Positions 1-6,046 of a stretch of DNA of 6,046 nt are shown piece by piece; positions within the stretch are counted from its first letter, which is position 1; the number at the start of each line of letters is the position of its first letter. The notes under the pieces are model-generated. The model saw only the letters and a program-made list of their open reading frames with translations, searched no databases and was not told where the DNA came from. The stretch comes from UBA8337 sp049889915. Its GTDB lineage: Bacteria; Pseudomonadota; Alphaproteobacteria; RS24. The position numbers were made by a program, and so were the translations under genes. The stretch is taken from assembly GCA_049889915.1 (NCBI GenBank), contig JBMHCM010000125.1:1-6046 (forward strand), given 5' to 3'.

Positions 1-68
1 GTGTTGTTGAACGGAAGAAATATGGCCGCGCGAAAGCCCGTCGTAGCTTCCAGTTCTCGAAACGTTAA
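1..68 (+). CDS. rpsI: 30S ribosomal protein S9, C-terminal end (partial)
   Basis: Read from base 3, the first 21 codons give a short, very basic peptide ending ARRSFQFSKR before a TAA stop at 66-68. The run ERKKYG followed by a basic linker and FQFSKR is the signature C-terminus of bacterial ribosomal protein S9. In the known ribosome structure this tail reaches the P-site tRNA, and its terminal Lys-Arg is highly conserved. Only the tail is present; the rest lies upstream of the window. rpsI normally follows rplM (L13), so rplM is expected just outside. An intrinsic terminator starts about 20 nt after the stop, which fits the end of the rplM-rpsI operon. The identification rests on about 20 residues, but these are very characteristic. 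Confidence 0.93.
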   Translation, partial: VVERKKYGRAKARRSFQFSKR

Positions 69-88
69 GCCTCATCCTTTTGCGGAAA

Positions 89-117
89 GAAAAAGGGGCT
101 TTTTGGCCCCTTTTTTG
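89..117 (+). terminator. Rho-independent terminator after rpsI
   Basis: The A-rich arm ending AAAAAGGGGC (90-99) pairs with GCCCCTTTTT (106-115). This gives a stem of about 10 bp with a 6-nt loop (TTTTTG) and a T-run at 111-116 on the 3' side. The G4C/GC4 core flanked by A and T tracts is a textbook intrinsic terminator, and the A/T arms make it partly bidirectional. It lies between the rpsI stop and the fabZ start and should end ribosomal-protein transcripts, at least partially. Confidence 0.92.
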
Positions 118-140
118 TTATGAAGACCTAGAAAATACGA

Positions 141-147
141 AAGAGGG
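141..147 (+). promoter_or_regulatory. Shine-Dalgarno site of fabZ
   Basis: AAGAGGG sits 5 nt before the ATG at 153. It is a good purine-rich match to the anti-SD sequence and supports that start codon. The HRDPFLLVDR motif of FabZ begins about 20 codons downstream, at the normal distance for the family. Confidence 0.7.
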
Positions 148-152
148 ATTCG

Positions 153-626
153 ATGTATGAAACTATTCCTCGCAGTGATATTACCATCACCGAGATTATG
201 GATTTACTGCAGCACCGCGACCCGTTTTTGTTGGTCGACCGCGTTGTTGAAATGGATGGCGAGCAATCAGGTGTCGGCATTAAAAATGTGACCGCTTCTG
301 AGCCTTGGTTCACCGGTCACTTTCCCGGCAATCCGGTTTTTCCGGGTGTTCTGATTATTGAGGCTATTGCGCAAGTATCCGCCATTTTGGTGCTGTCCAA
401 CGCGAAAAACAGCGGCAGCCCGATTGAGACCAAGCTGATTTATTTCATGACGGTTGATAAGGTGCGGTTCCGTCATCCGGTGACGCCGGGCGATCAGATG
501 CGCATCCATGTGACGCAAATTCGTCGTCGCGGCATGGCATATAAGTTTAAAGGCGAGGTGTTCGTCGATGGCCAACTGATGGCCGAAGGCGAAATCATGG
601 CGGTTAACCACGATCCGGACGCCTAA
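153..626 (+). CDS. fabZ: 3-hydroxyacyl-[acyl-carrier-protein] dehydratase, FabZ type
   Basis: This 157-residue protein is a single hot-dog fold of the FabZ family, whose members are usually about 145-160 aa. FabZ dehydrates (3R)-hydroxyacyl-ACP to trans-2-enoyl-ACP in the type II fatty-acid elongation cycle in the cytoplasm. Visible motifs are HRDPFLLVDRV (21-31), GHFPGNPVFPGVLIIEAIAQ (55-74) and the second half of the fold around FRHPVTPGDQ (106-115). The expected catalytic pair is His56 in HFPG and Glu70 in IIEA, 14 residues apart as in known FabZ enzymes. The gene stands alone between rpsI and argC rather than in the lpxD-fabZ-lpxA cluster where the main proteobacterial fabZ usually sits. 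It may therefore be a second copy, but this window cannot show that. A specialised acyl-ACP dehydratase is the main alternative. It ends 32 nt before argC and probably shares a transcript with it. Confidence 0.9.
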   Translation: MYETIPRSDITITEIMDLLQHRDPFLLVDRVVEMDGEQSGVGIKNVTASEPWFTGHFPGNPVFPGVLIIEAIAQVSAILVLSNAKNSGSPIETKLIYFMTVDKVRFRHPVTPGDQMRIHVTQIRRRGMAYKFKGEVFVDGQLMAEGEIMAVNHDPDA

Positions 627-658
627 GGGTCGGATGATTAAGGATTGAGAGTAGGGTG

Positions 659-1702
659 ATGAGCACGCGGAAAATCAGGGTCGGCATTATCGGCGCGTCG
701 GGTTATACCGGCGCCGATGCCGTGCGCCTGCTCGCGGCCCATCCCTATGCCGATATTTCCGTGCTGACCGGCAATTCCCACGCCGGTAAGGCGCTGGCCG
801 ATATTTATCCGCAATTCGGTGCCGTTGATGCGCCCGATTTAATTAAGGCCGAAGATGCTGATTGGTGGCAAACCGATGCGGTGATTTGCGGTCTGCCGCA
901 TTCGACGGCGCAAGATGTTATCGGCACACTGCCGAGCCATTTGCGGGTCATCGATATGTCGGCTGACTTTCGGCTGCGTAACCCCGATACCTATGCCGAA
1001 TGGTATGGCCGCACGCATAATAACCAAAACATGTTGGCTGAGGCGGTATATGGCCTGAGCGAGCATTATACCGATGCCATTAAAGGTGCCCGTTTGGTGG
1101 CTTGCCCCGGCTGCTATCCGACAGCGGCGCTGACCGCCTTGCTGCCTTTGGTGAAGGCCGGGCTGATTGCGACGGAAGACCTGATTATCGATGCCAAATC
1201 CGGCGTCACCGGTGCCGGCCGTAGCTTGAAAGAGCAGAACCTGTTTTCGGAAGTCGCGGAGGGCATGAACGCCTATGGCGTGGCCGGTCATCGGCACGCG
1301 CCGGAGATTGAGCAAGAGGTTGCCAAAGCGGCCGGTCTCGACGATGTGCGGGTCAATTTCACCCCGCATTTGGTGCCGATGAATCGCGGCGAATATGTCT
1401 CGGTTTATGCCAAGACGGCCAAGGGCGCCAAAGCGGCGGATGTCAAAGCGGCGTGGGATGCGTTTTACGCTGACAAGCCGTTTGTCCGCATTGTTGACGG
1501 CGCGCCGGCAACGCGGCATGTGCGCGGCTCCAATTACTGTTTGCTATCGGCCTTTGACGACCGGATTGACGGGCGGGTTATCTTATTCGCGACGCTTGAT
1601 AATCTGGTAAAAGGGTCCAGCGGGCAGGCCGTGCAGAATATGAATATCATGTTTGGATTTGACGAAACGGAAGGGCTAGGGCAGCAGCCGCTTTATCCGT
1701 AA
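659..1702 (+). CDS. argC: N-acetyl-gamma-glutamyl-phosphate reductase
   Basis: ArgC catalyses the NADPH-dependent reduction of N-acetylglutamyl-5-phosphate to N-acetylglutamate semialdehyde, the third step of arginine synthesis, in the cytoplasm. From ATG 659 the protein is 347 aa, the size of the long (type 1) ArgC enzymes. The N-terminus carries a Rossmann dinucleotide-binding loop, GIIGASGYTG (9-18). The active-site signature PGCYPTA places the nucleophilic cysteine at about residue 152. GHRHAPEI (210-217) contains the conserved catalytic histidine region, and the C-terminal GSSGQAVQNMN segment is also typical. A GTG one codon upstream (656) could start a 348-aa form. I prefer ATG 659 because the GTG lies inside the AGGG purine run that would serve as part of the ribosome-binding region. 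The rpsI-argC neighbourhood is common in Alphaproteobacteria. No terminator is visible after the stop. Confidence 0.96.
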   Translation: MSTRKIRVGIIGASGYTGADAVRLLAAHPYADISVLTGNSHAGKALADIYPQFGAVDAPDLIKAEDADWWQTDAVICGLPHSTAQDVIGTLPSHLRVIDMSADFRLRNPDTYAEWYGRTHNNQNMLAEAVYGLSEHYTDAIKGARLVACPGCYPTAALTALLPLVKAGLIATEDLIIDAKSGVTGAGRSLKEQNLFSEVAEGMNAYGVAGHRHAPEIEQEVAKAAGLDDVRVNFTPHLVPMNRGEYVSVYAKTAKGAKAADVKAAWDAFYADKPFVRIVDGAPATRHVRGSNYCLLSAFDDRIDGRVILFATLDNLVKGSSGQAVQNMNIMFGFDETEGLGQQPLYP

Positions 1703-1727
1703 CCGGCCATGTTGATGCCGCAATTTG

Positions 1728-1736
1728 TGTGGATAA
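1728..1736 (-). other. Perfect DnaA-box 9-mer (TTATCCACA on the - strand)
   Basis: TGTGGATAA on the + strand is the exact complement of TTATCCACA, the high-affinity DnaA box. It lies in the short spacer between argC and the aminotransferase gene. I saw no second perfect box in the window, though looser matches occur inside genes (TTATCCGCA near 805). The sequence match is certain; DnaA binding is an inference, since a single 9-mer can occur by chance. Confidence 0.4.
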
Positions 1737-1749
1737 CAGGCCAAACAGG

Positions 1750-2964
1750 ATGATGGAAAAGACTATGCAACAGGATTTTACCCGTATTCAAAGATTACCG
1801 CCTTACGTGTTTGAGCGCGTCAATAAGCTGAAGGCGGAAGCGCGCGCGGCCGGTAAGGACATTATCGATTTCGGCATGGGTAATCCTGACCTGCCGACCC
1901 CGAAGCACATTGTCGAAAAGCTGGTCGAGACAGTGCGCAATCCGCGCACCCATCGCTATTCAGCTTCAAAGGGTATTCCCGGTTTGCGCAAGGCGCAGGC
2001 GAAATATTATGAGCGCCGTTTCGGTGTGAAGCTCAATCCAGATACTGAAATTATCGCCACCCTCGGCTCGAAGGAAGGCTTCGCCAATATGGCGCAGGCC
2101 ATCACCAATCCGGGTGATGTTATTTTGGTGCCGAACCCGACTTATCCGATTCATGCCTTTGGCTTTATCATTTCCGGCGGCACGATTAACCACCTGCCGA
2201 ACCATCCGGGCACTGACTTTTTCAAAGTTCTGGATGAGGCGGTGGCCAATGCGCATCCCAAGCCGAAAGTGCTGGTGCTGAACTATCCGGGTAACCCAAC
2301 CGCCGAAGTGAAAGATCTCGACTTCTATAAAGAGGTCGTGGCCTATGCGAAAAAGCACGACATCATTTTGTTGTCGGATTTGGCCTATGCCGAGATTTAC
2401 TTCGATGATGACAATCCGCCGCCATCTATCTTGCAGGTTGAAGGCGCGAAAGACATTGCCGTTGAATTTACCTCTTTGTCGAAAACCTTCTCCATGCCGG
2501 GCTGGCGTATGGGCTTTGCGGTCGGCAATGAACAGCTGATTGGCGCGCTGACCCGCATCAAATCTTACCTCGACTATGGCGCGTTTACGCCGATTCAAGT
2601 GGCCGCTGCTGCTGCTTTGGAAAGTCCCGAAGAGATTATCGCTGACATTCGCGCCGTGTATAAAGAGCGCCGCGATGTGCTGATTGATGTGTTTGCCCGC
2701 GCCGGTTGGGACGTGCCGTCACCGCCCGCCACCATGTTTGCTTGGGCGAAAATCCCTGAGCCGTTTACCCATATGAAGTCGCTGGAATTCTCGACCCTAT
2801 TGCTGCAAGAAGCTGATGTGGCGGTATCGCCGGGCATTGGCTTTGGCGAATATGGCGATGACTATGTGCGTATTGCGCTGGTCGAAAACGAGCAGCGCAT
2901 CCGCCAAGCCGGCCGTAATCTGAAGCGCTTCTTTGACAGCCATAGCGAAGCCGCCGCAGAATGA
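1750..2964 (+). CDS. alaC: PLP-dependent class I/II aminotransferase, AlaC-like
   Basis: This fold-type I aminotransferase of about 404 aa closely resembles E. coli AlaC (YfdZ) in order and wording of motifs: FTRIQRLPPYVF near the start, MGNPD, GSKEG, VPNPTYPIH, SLSKTFSMPGWRMGF, RIKSYLDYGAFTP and VSPGIGFGEYG. AlaC transfers the amino group of glutamate to pyruvate to make alanine. Homologues are often annotated as LL-diaminopimelate aminotransferase, and the true substrate cannot be read here. Counting from ATG 1750, the PLP Schiff-base lysine is Lys245, with Asp210 and Tyr213 contacting the cofactor, Arg253 near its phosphate and Arg374 binding the substrate carboxylate. The start is uncertain: GTG 1729, ATG 1750, ATG 1753 and ATG 1765 are all in frame. 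All conserved sequence begins after 1765, and AGG at 1738-1740 gives ATG 1750 a reasonable spacing. The stop overlaps the hom start by 4 nt, implying translational coupling and perhaps a role in the aspartate amino-acid family. Confidence 0.88.
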   Translation: MMEKTMQQDFTRIQRLPPYVFERVNKLKAEARAAGKDIIDFGMGNPDLPTPKHIVEKLVETVRNPRTHRYSASKGIPGLRKAQAKYYERRFGVKLNPDTEIIATLGSKEGFANMAQAITNPGDVILVPNPTYPIHAFGFIISGGTINHLPNHPGTDFFKVLDEAVANAHPKPKVLVLNYPGNPTAEVKDLDFYKEVVAYAKKHDIILLSDLAYAEIYFDDDNPPPSILQVEGAKDIAVEFTSLSKTFSMPGWRMGFAVGNEQLIGALTRIKSYLDYGAFTPIQVAAAAALESPEEIIADIRAVYKERRDVLIDVFARAGWDVPSPPATMFAWAKIPEPFTHMKSLEFSTLLLQEADVAVSPGIGFGEYGDDYVRIALVENEQRIRQAGRNLKRFFDSHSEAAAE

Positions 2965-4232
2965 GTGAAACGGTGCGTATAGCGGTTGCCGGTCTCGGCA
3001 CGGTTGGGGCAACGGTCGCCAAGCGTTTATTGGAAGGCGCAGTATCCGGCGCCGAATTGGTTGCCGTCAGCGCCCGTGATGCGGCGCGCGATCGTGGCGT
3101 CAATTTATCGGCGCAACGTTTTGAAACCGACCCGCTCAATCTGATTGCCGATGATGTTGATATTGTTGTCGAACTGATGGGCGGCGAGGGCGGTGCCGCT
3201 TTGGCGCTGGTTGAGGCCGCGCTGCGGGCAGGCAAACCGGTCGTGACCGCCAATAAGGCGATGTTGGCTGCGCATGCCGACCGTTTGTCTGACTTATCGG
3301 TCGGCGGCAATGTGCCTCTGGCTTTTGAAGCGGCGGTCGCCGGGGGTATTCCGGTTATCAAGACAGTGCGCGAGAGCATGGCCGGTAACCGCATTGAGCG
3401 TCTGTCGGGCATTTTGAACGGCACGTGCAATTATATTCTCAGCCGTATGGAAGCAGCCGGCCTGAGCTTTGCCGATGCGCTGAAGGAAGCGCAGGATTTG
3501 GGCTATGCGGAGGCTGACCCGTTTTTGGATGTCAGCGGTACGGATGCCGGTCAGAAATTGGCCATCCTGTCGGCTTTGGCTCATGGCGTAGCGCCCAATA
3601 TGGACAATGTGGCAATTACCGGCATTGAACAAATCAGTGCGCAAGATATCGCCTTTGCCGACCAGTTCGGTAGCGTAATTCGTTTGGTCGCCATGGCCGA
3701 GCGTCGCGGCAATGGTGTGTTTCATCGCGTCATGCCGATGTTGGTGCGCAAATCTGAGACGCTGGCCACCGTTACCAATGAGTTGAACGCGCTGAGCATT
3801 GCCGCGCAGCCGGTCGGGCAGATTTTCTTACAAGGGCCGGGTGCCGGGGGCGGGGCTACCGCATCGGCCGTGTTGGGCGATATTGCCGATATCACGCACG
3901 GTTTTGGTCGACCGCTATTTGCAAAAGCAACCTCTCAGATGACAGAATCAGCCACCGATTCTGCACCCGATAGTGAGTTTTATATCCGTGTCGCGCTGGC
4001 TGATAAGCCCGGAAGCATGGCCAAAGCGACGCAAATTTTGGCGGAAAACGGCGTTTCTATTGAAGAAGTTGTGCAAAGGTCGTCGCCGACAGGTGACAGC
4101 TATCTGCCGGTGGTCTTTATTACCCATCAATGCGCGGCTTCGGCCGTGAAAGCGGCTCTGACTGCTTTTGAGGGACAATCAGAATTCTGCGATGCCGTGC
4201 TGGCATTGCCGGTTTATGCAGATAATGCGTAG
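2961..4232 (+). CDS. hom: Homoserine dehydrogenase with C-terminal ACT domain
   Basis: Hom reduces L-aspartate-4-semialdehyde to L-homoserine with NAD(P)H, committing flux to threonine and methionine. The 423-aa protein has the standard monofunctional layout. An N-terminal Rossmann domain carries GLGTVG (11-16). The catalytic domain has TANK with Lys99, AFEAAVAGGIPVIK (121-134), NGTCNYIL (153-160) and GYAEADPFLD (181-190) followed by DAGQK with Lys199, the residues expected around the active site. After a Ser/Thr/Asp-rich linker (about 327-338), an ACT domain runs from about 340 to 415, beginning FYIRVALADKPGSMA. ACT domains in this family usually mediate feedback inhibition by threonine. There is no fused aspartokinase. 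The ATG overlaps the upstream stop (ATGA), and the upstream SD is weak, so translation probably depends on coupling to the aminotransferase gene. The next gene starts 11 nt after the stop. Confidence 0.97.
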   Translation: MSETVRIAVAGLGTVGATVAKRLLEGAVSGAELVAVSARDAARDRGVNLSAQRFETDPLNLIADDVDIVVELMGGEGGAALALVEAALRAGKPVVTANKAMLAAHADRLSDLSVGGNVPLAFEAAVAGGIPVIKTVRESMAGNRIERLSGILNGTCNYILSRMEAAGLSFADALKEAQDLGYAEADPFLDVSGTDAGQKLAILSALAHGVAPNMDNVAITGIEQISAQDIAFADQFGSVIRLVAMAERRGNGVFHRVMPMLVRKSETLATVTNELNALSIAAQPVGQIFLQGPGAGGGATASAVLGDIADITHGFGRPLFAKATSQMTESATDSAPDSEFYIRVALADKPGSMAKATQILAENGVSIEEVVQRSSPTGDSYLPVVFITHQCAASAVKAALTAFEGQSEFCDAVLALPVYADNA

Positions 4233-4235
4233 GAG
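4231..4235 (+). promoter_or_regulatory. Shine-Dalgarno site of glpX, overlapping the hom stop
   Basis: AGGAG overlaps the TAG stop of hom (4230-4232) and lies 8 nt before the ATG at 4244. It is the clearest consensus SD in the window. It fixes the glpX start and suggests that ribosomes finishing hom help open this site. Confidence 0.75.
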
Positions 4236-4243
4236 ATAAGCGT

Positions 4244-5221
4244 ATGGCGAGCGAAAAAATCAACCGTGAACTGACCATGGAATTGGCGCGGGTTACCGAG
4301 CGGGCCGCTGTGGCAGCCTCAACCCTGATTGGTCGGGGTGATGAAAAAGCGGCTGACCAAGCTGCCGTGGACGCCATGCGCCGCGAGCTTAATGCGCTGG
4401 ATATTGATGGCGAAGTGGTTATCGGCGAAGGCGAGCGCGATGAAGCGCCGATGCTGTATATTGGCGAGAAGGTCGGCACCGGCAAAGGCCCGAAGGTTGA
4501 TATTGCCCTCGACCCATTGGAAGGCACAACACTGACCGCCAAGGGCATGCCGAACGCGCTGGCCGTGGTGGCCATGGCCGAAGGCGGCAGCCTGCTGAAC
4601 GCGCCGGATGTTTATATGCAAAAAATTGCCATTGGCGGCGGTTATCCTGACAATTTGGTCGATTTGGATGCCAATGCAGCCGACAATGTGAAAGCCGTTG
4701 CGCAAGCCAAGGGCGTCGATGTCGGCCTGTTGAATGTGTGTATTCTCGACCGTCCGCGCCACGCCGATATTATCGAAGCTGTGCGTGTCGCCGGTGCGCG
4801 TGTGACCTTGATTTCCGATGGTGACATTGCCGGCGTTATTCATTGCACCGATCCGTCAACCGGTATTGATATGTATCTCGGTACCGGTGGCGCCCCGGAA
4901 GGTGTGTTGGCCGCGGCCGCGCTGCGCTGCACGGGTGGCCAGATGCAAGGCCGTTTGGTGACAGATTCTGAAAGCCAAAAAGAACGCGCCCGCAAAATGG
5001 GCATTGAAGATTTCGAACGCAAATATACCGCCGAAGAAATGGCCAGCGGCGATGTTGTGCTGTCAGCCACCGGCGTGACCACCGGCACCATGCTGAGCGG
5101 CATTGCCCATCAGGGCGACCAGATTTGGACCGATACGCTGTTGATGCGCTCATCCACCGGCACCATTCGCTGGATTAAGGCACGTCACACTCATCCGGAG
5201 AAATTCCACCTCGATGACTGA
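4244..5221 (+). CDS. glpX: Class II fructose-1,6-bisphosphatase
   Basis: GlpX hydrolyses fructose-1,6-bisphosphate to fructose-6-phosphate and phosphate in gluconeogenesis, using Mg or Mn. The 325-aa product is close to the family length (E. coli GlpX 336 aa). Metal-site and substrate motifs are intact: RGDEKAAD with Asp33, IGEGERDEAPMLYIGE (60-75) with Glu62, ALDPLEGTT (88-96) with Asp90 and Glu93, and GTGGAPEGVL (213-222) with Glu219. These match the metal-binding acidic residues known from E. coli GlpX. Some autotrophic bacteria use this family for sedoheptulose-1,7-bisphosphate as well, but nothing here suggests a carbon-fixation context. The neighbours hom and recJ are not metabolically linked; the grouping is a recurrent alphaproteobacterial gene order. 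The last 8 nt overlap the recJ start. Confidence 0.97.
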   Translation: MASEKINRELTMELARVTERAAVAASTLIGRGDEKAADQAAVDAMRRELNALDIDGEVVIGEGERDEAPMLYIGEKVGTGKGPKVDIALDPLEGTTLTAKGMPNALAVVAMAEGGSLLNAPDVYMQKIAIGGGYPDNLVDLDANAADNVKAVAQAKGVDVGLLNVCILDRPRHADIIEAVRVAGARVTLISDGDIAGVIHCTDPSTGIDMYLGTGGAPEGVLAAAALRCTGGQMQGRLVTDSESQKERARKMGIEDFERKYTAEEMASGDVVLSATGVTTGTMLSGIAHQGDQIWTDTLLMRSSTGTIRWIKARHTHPEKFHLDD

Positions 5222-6046
5222 GCTGACTGACCGCGCTGCCTTGGGGGTGACCCGTTCAGCAGCCGGGCAGCTTTGGTCGTTAAACGAGGTCGATGACAGG
5301 CAGGTTTTGGCGTTGTCGCAACGCCACGGCTTGCCCGATATCGTCTGCCGCCTTTTGGCGGCGCGTGATATCGTCCCCGATGCGGCGGCGGCTTATCTCG
5401 ACCCGAAAATCCGTGATTTATTGCCCGACCCGTCATGCCTGACCGATTTGGACAAGGCGGCAAACAGGCTGGCGCAAGCCATTAAGGACAATCAGCCGGT
5501 CGCCGTATTTGGCGATTATGATGTCGACGGCGCGACGTCCTCAGCCTTGCTGCTGCGCTATTGGCAGGCCTGCGGGCAAACCATGCGCGCTTATATTCCT
5601 GACCGCAGTAAAGAAGGCTATGGCCCCAATGATGCGGCTTTTGAGCAATTGGATGCCGAGGGCTACAAGCTCATCGTCACGGTCGATTGTGGCACCATGG
5701 CGCATGATGTTTTGGCGGCCGCGCAAGTCCGTGGGCAAGAGGTTATTGTTGCTGATCATCACCAAACCGGCGGCGGACTGCCGGAGTGTTATGCGCTGGT
5801 CAACCCAAGGCGCGCCGATGATGATAGCGGTCTCGGTCATCTGGCGGCGGTTGGCGTCACTTTTATGCTGCTGGTCGGCCTCAACCGGGTCTTGCGGCAA
5901 GACGGTTATTTTGAAGGCCGTGAGGCGCCCGATTTGATGGCGCTGATGGATTTGGTGGCGCTTGGCACAGTTTGCGATGTGGTGCCCTTGCAAGGGGTCA
6001 ATCGCGCCTTTGTGCGGCAGGGGCTGGCGGTTATCGGGCAGGGGCG
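5214..6046 (+). CDS. recJ: Single-stranded-DNA-specific exonuclease RecJ, 5' part (cut by window end)
   Basis: An open frame from ATG 5214 runs through the window end and gives the first 277 residues of a protein normally around 570-600 aa. RecJ degrades single-stranded DNA 5' to 3' and acts in RecF-pathway recombination, mismatch repair and base-excision repair. The DHH-phosphoesterase motifs appear in order: FGDYDVDGATSS (99-110) with Asp101, Asp103 and Asp105; VTVDCG (155-160) with Asp158; DHHQ (181-184); the LAAVGVTFML helix (210-219); and ALGTVCDVVPL (249-259) with Asp254. The N-terminal LGVTRSAAGQLW and the QRHGLPDIV segment are typical RecJ lead-in sequence, so the start cannot lie much downstream of 5214. 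The gene overlaps glpX by 8 nt in a different frame. Its nearest SD-like run (GGAG, 5197-5200) is 13 nt away, so expression probably relies on coupling to glpX. The DHHA1 and OB-fold portions lie outside the window. Confidence 0.95.
   Translation, partial: MTELTDRAALGVTRSAAGQLWSLNEVDDRQVLALSQRHGLPDIVCRLLAARDIVPDAAAAYLDPKIRDLLPDPSCLTDLDKAANRLAQAIKDNQPVAVFGDYDVDGATSSALLLRYWQACGQTMRAYIPDRSKEGYGPNDAAFEQLDAEGYKLIVTVDCGTMAHDVLAAAQVRGQEVIVADHHQTGGGLPECYALVNPRRADDDSGLGHLAAVGVTFMLLVGLNRVLRQDGYFEGREAPDLMALMDLVALGTVCDVVPLQGVNRAFVRQGLAVIGQG

Noticed and set aside
1..123. A 40-codon GTG-initiated frame on the + strand running from base 1 through the terminator to TGA at 121-123
   Set aside because: It is out of frame with the unmistakable rpsI tail and its last third is the terminator hairpin read as codons.
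103..136. Possible promoter for fabZ (TTGGCC at 103-108 with TAGAAA at 129-134)
   Set aside because: The spacing is about 20 nt, both boxes are poor matches, and the -35 box lies inside the terminator stem. Not supportable from sequence.
839..1519. Long - strand open frame (226 codons) opposite argC
   Set aside because: It is rich in Arg, His and Gln with no recognisable motif. It mirrors the codon bias of argC, whose own motifs are complete, so it is a complementary-strand shadow.
1703..1749. Possible terminator or leader hairpin between argC and the aminotransferase
   Set aside because: GGCC repeats could form only a short, weak stem and no T-run follows. There is no riboswitch-like structure in so short a spacer.
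2604..2617. Short GCTGCTGCTGCT-like run
   Set aside because: It encodes a poly-alanine stretch in a helix of the aminotransferase that is also Ala-rich in homologues, and it is too short to count as a repeat element.
2765..3430. Long - strand open frame (221 codons) across the aminotransferase/hom junction
   Set aside because: Low-complexity Ala/Ser/Arg/Thr composition, no SD or family motif, and it spans two well-supported genes on the other strand.
5509..5937. Open frames on both strands (5509-5937 + and 5541-5993 -) near the window end
   Set aside because: Both overlap recJ, whose full set of DHH motifs is read in a different + frame starting at 5214. They have no motifs of their own.

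Overview
This window reads as a dense, one-directional stretch of a bacterial chromosome with housekeeping genes only. The gene order and protein flavour point to an alphaproteobacterium. The window opens with the last codons of ribosomal protein S9 (rpsI). argC follows one gene later, and the rpsI-argC neighbourhood is typical of Alphaproteobacteria. The block aminotransferase - hom - glpX - recJ is also an order I associate with that class. Base composition looks moderately GC-rich by eye (not computed). I cannot name the genus from sequence alone.

Layout: rpsI 3' end (1-68), then a strong intrinsic terminator (about 89-117). After it comes a stand-alone FabZ-type 3-hydroxyacyl-ACP dehydratase (153-626) and argC, N-acetyl-gamma-glutamyl-phosphate reductase (659-1702). 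A short spacer carries a perfect DnaA-box 9-mer (1728-1736). It is followed by an AlaC-like class I/II aminotransferase (about 1750-2964), hom, homoserine dehydrogenase with a C-terminal ACT domain (2961-4232), glpX, class II fructose-1,6-bisphosphatase (4244-5221), and the 5' part of recJ, single-strand-specific exonuclease (5214 to the window end).

All genes are on the + strand. Gaps after the terminator are short (about 30 and 47 nt), and hom overlaps its upstream neighbour by 4 nt and recJ by 8 nt. I infer that fabZ to recJ can be transcribed together and that the last four genes form a tightly coupled unit. The functions are lipid synthesis (FabZ), arginine synthesis (ArgC), amino-acid transamination and the aspartate-to-threonine/methionine branch (aminotransferase, Hom), gluconeogenesis (GlpX) and recombination/repair (RecJ). 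No stretch over 300 bases lacks a gene. I see no tRNA, mobile element, CRISPR array, riboswitch or convincing novel system. The points worth a second look are the position of the FabZ paralogue, the DnaA box, and how the genes behind the terminator are transcribed.
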